From Kapaibacterium sp044224925 (lineage in GTDB: Bacteria > Bacteroidota > Ignavibacteria > Kapaibacteriales > Kapaibacteriaceae): DNA of 64,000 nt. The stretch is from NCBI GenBank assembly GCA_044224925.1, contig JBGAJM010000006.1:168171-232170 (forward strand). The letters are read 5' to 3'. Shown piece after piece: positions 60,863-64,000 of this stretch. A program made the position numbers and the translations under genes. Within the stretch, counting starts at the first letter, position 1; each line of letters starts with the position of its first letter. Below the pieces are notes generated by a model. The model worked only from the letters and a program-made list of their open reading frames with translations, did not search any database and was not told the origin of the DNA.

Positions 60863-61894
60863 ATGCTCCCACCTGTCTTTGGATCCCGACCGAATGGTGC
60901 GTGCTTCGAACGCTGCGTCGCTTCTGCACAATACACCAATGGTGCGTTTCACAACACCGAGGTCACGCCGCAACTGGTGGCAGCAGAGCCGTGGTGGAAG
61001 ATCATGTGGATGATGCTCAGCAACTCCACGCAGAGCACGCCGCGCATTGACATCCCGCATGTGATCACCGATGTTCGCGACCCTTCGGCACGTCCGTGGG
61101 AGATCGTATGGTTCGGTCATTCGTCGTATCTGATCACGAATGGTGAGCAGCGCATTCTCGTCGACCCGGTGTTCGCGGGACATGCCTCGCCGTTTCGTTT
61201 CTTCGGTCGTGCCTTTCGCGGCGCCGATGCGTACAAGGCCCATCACATGCCGGACGTAGATGTGCTCGTGCTCACGCATGATCACTACGATCACCTTTGC
61301 ATGCATACCGTGCGAGCGCTGGCATCTCGTACGACGCGCATCATCACATCGCTCGGTGTTGGAGCTCACCTTGAACGTTGGAGCATACCACGCACCATGA
61401 TCACGGAACTTGATTGGTGGGAATCTGCGGAGTTGGGCACGGGCATGTCGATCATGGCGGCCCCGGCACGACATTTTTCCGGTCGTGCCTTCAAGCGTGG
61501 TGAAACGTTGTGGTCGTCGTTCTCGCTCGACCTTCCCGGACACCGACTGTTCCTTGGTGCCGACTCCGGCTATGGTGCGCACTTTGCCGAGATCGGTGCG
61601 CGTGTTGGCGGATTCGATCTGGCCATCCTCGAAGCCGGTCAATACGGTGCGAACTGGCCTCACATCCACATGTTGCCCGAAGACACAGTGCAAGCCGCGC
61701 ACGATCTTCGTGCCCGCGTCTTGCTCCCGGTGCACTGGGCAAAGTTCGCGTTGTCCTACCATCCGTGGGACGAGCCCATTCAACGGGTCGTGGCGCACGC
61801 ACAGCGCACAGGGATGAACCTCACCACACCCATGATCGGCGAGCGCATCGTCTTGCAGGAACAACTTCCGAATGGCCAATGGTGGAAGCGTTGA
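60863..61894 (+). CDS. Metallo-beta-lactamase-fold hydrolase (NAPE-PLD/UlaG type)
   Basis: 343 residues. The metal site is LTHDHYDHLC (about 136-145), preceded by WFGHSSYLI and followed by LFLGADSGYG and PVHWAKFALSYHPW. This layout resembles N-acyl-phosphatidylethanolamine phospholipase D and UlaG-like enzymes. The substrate is unknown. It starts 21 bases after the Omp85-type gene. Confidence 0.88.
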   Translation: MLPPVFGSRPNGACFERCVASAQYTNGAFHNTEVTPQLVAAEPWWKIMWMMLSNSTQSTPRIDIPHVITDVRDPSARPWEIVWFGHSSYLITNGEQRILVDPVFAGHASPFRFFGRAFRGADAYKAHHMPDVDVLVLTHDHYDHLCMHTVRALASRTTRIITSLGVGAHLERWSIPRTMITELDWWESAELGTGMSIMAAPARHFSGRAFKRGETLWSSFSLDLPGHRLFLGADSGYGAHFAEIGARVGGFDLAILEAGQYGANWPHIHMLPEDTVQAAHDLRARVLLPVHWAKFALSYHPWDEPIQRVVAHAQRTGMNLTTPMIGERIVLQEQLPNGQWWKR

Positions 61895-62022
61895 CGGCAA
61901 CGCCGTAGGAGTACCGCACAACAAGCGTGAAAAGTGTGACAATCGTCATGGTTCGTTCTCTGCTAAGCAACGAAGTTGCGCGCGTCCCCCAGTATGTTCA
62001 ACATGTGCAGCAGAGGCACATC

Positions 62023-62478
62023 ATGAAAACCCTCGAAAGGAAGAACGCCAATGTTCTTCGCGATCCGTTTGGAGATTTCTTCGATGGAGATCTCTTTGCA
62101 ATGACGCCCGACCTTCGGAAGCTTCTCCCGTCGTTGGTCAGAACGGCCACGGTCCCTGCCGTGAACGTCAGTGAGACGGCAACGCAATACATGGTCGAGT
62201 TCGCAGCACCCGGAATGAAGAAGGAAGACTTCAAGCTGTCGATCGACGACAACATGCTCACGGTGAGTGCGACCACGTCGACAGAGAAGAAGGAAGAGTC
62301 GAAGGAGTTCACGCGGCAAGAGTTCAACTACTCGTCGTTCACGCGTTCGTTCACGCTTCCGGACGATGTTCTCCCGGATTCGATCAAGGCCACGTATCTC
62401 GACGGAATGTTGAAGATCACCATCGGCAGATCGGGTGATCACAACAATGCGCGGAAGCGCGAGATCACGGTCGATTGA
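62023..62478 (+). CDS. Small heat shock protein Hsp20
   Basis: 151 residues from ATG 62023, with AGAGG upstream. The alpha-crystallin domain (about 45-140) has VNVSETATQYMVEFAAPGMK, FKLSIDDNMLTVSA and GMLKITIGR. An ATP-independent holdase. No heat-shock regulatory element is recognised upstream. It ends 3 bases before the convergent permease stop. Confidence 0.95.
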   Translation: MKTLERKNANVLRDPFGDFFDGDLFAMTPDLRKLLPSLVRTATVPAVNVSETATQYMVEFAAPGMKKEDFKLSIDDNMLTVSATTSTEKKEESKEFTRQEFNYSSFTRSFTLPDDVLPDSIKATYLDGMLKITIGRSGDHNNARKREITVD

Positions 62479-62481
62479 TCA

Positions 62482-63843
62482 TCAACGTCGGCTCTCCCCG
62501 CCCTGGCTCTGCCGGCGACGTTGAACGATCAGATAGCCGATCAGCAATGCAAGTCCGATCCCGACGCCCTTCAATGCGGCGTCGGGATCGCTAATGAAGA
62601 TGTTCAACGCCACGAAGGTGCAACTGGCGATCAACACAAGTGGCATGAACGGATAGAGCTTCATACGGTATCCGTTCGGGATGTCGTTACCAACGCCACG
62701 TGCGCGAAGGACGAAGATCGTTGCGGCCGATGTGGCGATGCCGATCGTATCCATGAAGATGCTGTAGTTCAGGATCGCATCGAACGTGCTCATCATGCTG
62801 AACGTGGCAACGCTCAGGATCATGAAGACCGTCAGCGACACCGTATGCACGCCGGTACGTTGACTTCGTCGTGCGAAGAGGCGAGGGAGTGACCCATCTT
62901 CGCTCATGGCTGCCATCACGCGCGGATTCGACAACAGGATAGCATTGATATAGACGAGGACAGCAAGAAAGAGCAAAGCCGAGATCACGTGCGTGCCTGC
63001 ATCTCCGAGAACGACGCCGGCCATGATGGCGGCGATCGAATGCGATGTCTTCAATTGTTCGAAGCCGATCACGTAGACGTAGGCCATGTTCACGCACAGG
63101 TACAGTGTGACGATGATGGCGATGGCCGGGACGATGGCGCGCGGCATAGTGCGAGAGACATCGCGAACATCGCCGCCAAAATTGATCGTCTGCTGATACC
63201 CTCCGTAGGTGAACGAGACGGCGATCAATGCGAGACCGAAGGCTTGGGCGATCCCCATCACCGACGTTGGTGCATGCGTCAGCGCGAGGACCGGTGCCTG
63301 TGGTGCGACAAAAGCAGCGCTGATCACGAGAAGGACGAGTCCGATCTTCACCACCATCAACACGGACTGTGTGCGTGCACTCACGCGCAGACCGAACAGA
63401 TTCAATCCATAGAACAGCAGAATGCAGACGATGGCAAAGGTCGACTTTGCAATGGCCGACGTTGCAAGGTCGGGAGCGAAGGCCGTCATCGCATACTCGG
63501 CACCGATCAAGGCAACACCTGCGCCGGAGGCGGCATTCGAGATCACGGTGATCCCGTTCACGGCAAATCCGATCGATGGATGATAGGCTTGTGCGAAGAC
63601 GCGGTAGTAACCGCCCATCACGGGAAGGCGCGAGCCGATCTCGGCATACGTCAATGCTCCACAAACGGCCACGAATCCGCCCACGATCCATGCGGCAAAG
63701 AAGATCCATGGCGTACCTGCGCTCATGGCCGCATTCACGGGCGTTCGAAAGATGCCCATGCCGATCACGAAGCTCACCACCATCAACGTGAGATCTGTTC
63801 GTCCAAGGGAGTGGGAGGGTGGCGAGGCGGGTTCATCGTGCAT
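62482..63843 (-). CDS. APC-superfamily amino acid permease
   Basis: 453 residues from ATG 63843. Twelve or so membrane helices. Helix 1 block VSFVIGMGIFRTPVNAAMSA, then LPVMGGYYRVFAQAY, as in the LAT/YkfD-like branch of amino acid permeases. Substrate unknown. It lies immediately after the 5S rRNA terminator on the same strand. Confidence 0.88.
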   Translation of the reverse strand: MHDEPASPPSHSLGRTDLTLMVVSFVIGMGIFRTPVNAAMSAGTPWIFFAAWIVGGFVAVCGALTYAEIGSRLPVMGGYYRVFAQAYHPSIGFAVNGITVISNAASGAGVALIGAEYAMTAFAPDLATSAIAKSTFAIVCILLFYGLNLFGLRVSARTQSVLMVVKIGLVLLVISAAFVAPQAPVLALTHAPTSVMGIAQAFGLALIAVSFTYGGYQQTINFGGDVRDVSRTMPRAIVPAIAIIVTLYLCVNMAYVYVIGFEQLKTSHSIAAIMAGVVLGDAGTHVISALLFLAVLVYINAILLSNPRVMAAMSEDGSLPRLFARRSQRTGVHTVSLTVFMILSVATFSMMSTFDAILNYSIFMDTIGIATSAATIFVLRARGVGNDIPNGYRMKLYPFMPLVLIASCTFVALNIFISDPDAALKGVGIGLALLIGYLIVQRRRQSQGGESRR

Positions 63844-63856
63844 AGGGGCACAACAT

Positions 63857-63892
63857 AAAAAAAAGCCCCTCACCGAAACGGCAAGGGGCTTT
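63857..63892 (-). terminator. Terminator of the rRNA operon
   Basis: On the minus strand, AAAGCCCCTTGCCGTTTCGG continues to GAGGGGCTTTTTTTT: an AAAGCCCCTTGCC / GGTGAGGGGCTTT hairpin with a long U tract, right after the 5S gene and before the permease. Confidence 0.9.
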
Positions 63893-63900
63893 AAAAATAG

Positions 63901-64000
<100 letters not shown>

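Overview
The window reads as a chromosome segment of a free-living Gram-negative member of the Bacteroidota/Chlorobiota (FCB) group, possibly a Kapabacteria-like lineage; this placement is an inference. The reasons are: several secreted proteins that end in a type IX secretion (T9SS) sorting-type domain, many small outer-membrane beta-barrels, KdsB and heptosyltransferase-type genes that imply LPS, an EF-P with a Thr-Pro-Gly-Asn tip as I recall it from Chlorobi, and a TonB/BtuB-type receptor with a Bacteroidota-type surface-protein partner. Most of the window looks GC-rich, with long antisense shadow ORFs. About 4.8-10.1 kb is clearly more AT-rich.

Layout. 1-5.4 kb is a mobile zone. It holds an IS1595-type transposase with a small overlapping ORF, then a complete IS21-family element (istA/istB, terminal repeats, 6-bp target duplication) that landed directly behind the start codon of a small OB-fold membrane-protein gene. 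An XRE regulator with a palindromic operator follows. A 54-bp piece of that regulator is repeated in inverted orientation at the left window edge. 5.4-9.9 kb is an accessory island with two divergent versions of one module: a cysteine-rich membrane protein with a phospholipase-A2-like CC-x2-HD motif, followed by a small beta-barrel protein. This is the best candidate for an undescribed system. 10-13 kb has two coupled APC permeases, then a BCP peroxiredoxin. 13.7-18.5 kb has T9SS-type exoproteins and a small coiled-coil protein. 18.5-21.4 kb is a core operon, tRNA-Cys-efp-accB-accC-gcvH. 21.4-28.4 kb contains a lipoprotein, a sterol-desaturase-type hydroxylase, OmpA-like and WD40 proteins, MerR, FtsW/RodA, a methyltransferase and a histidine kinase. 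28.3-33.6 kb has hisS, a PTS EIIA domain protein and a nucleotidyltransferase fused to a degenerate phosphomannomutase. 33.7-39.7 kb is a minus-strand run, FemAB-like, glycosyltransferase, EamA, isochorismatase-like, DinB-like and acetyl-CoA synthetase. 39.8-43.8 kb has envelope genes (two barrels, GT9, KdsB, PlsC) with gatC and a SUI1/YciH factor. 43.8-47.7 kb is a three-gene, translationally coupled TonB-receptor operon of probable cobalamin type. 47.8-52.5 kb has a triheme cytochrome, an SBBP-repeat exoprotein and an AraC regulator. 52.5-58.9 kb is an ECF sigma / membrane partner / DUF1573 / 1321-aa exoprotein operon in which the probable anti-sigma protein itself ends in a T9SS-type domain. 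59-64 kb has tRNA-Val, an Omp85-type protein, a metallo-beta-lactamase-fold hydrolase, Hsp20, a third APC permease, and the 3' part of a 5S rRNA gene, so an rRNA operon continues to the right on the minus strand.

A dispersed heptamer repeat (TCACTTG/TCACTCG) occurs at three places. In one it is translated and forms the whole lipoprotein signal peptide of a gene. Many minus-strand genes are joined by ATGA or TAATG overlaps, so translational coupling is common. Starts were chosen by Shine-Dalgarno-like sequence, signal peptide position or overlap with the upstream stop; where none of these helped, the entry says so.
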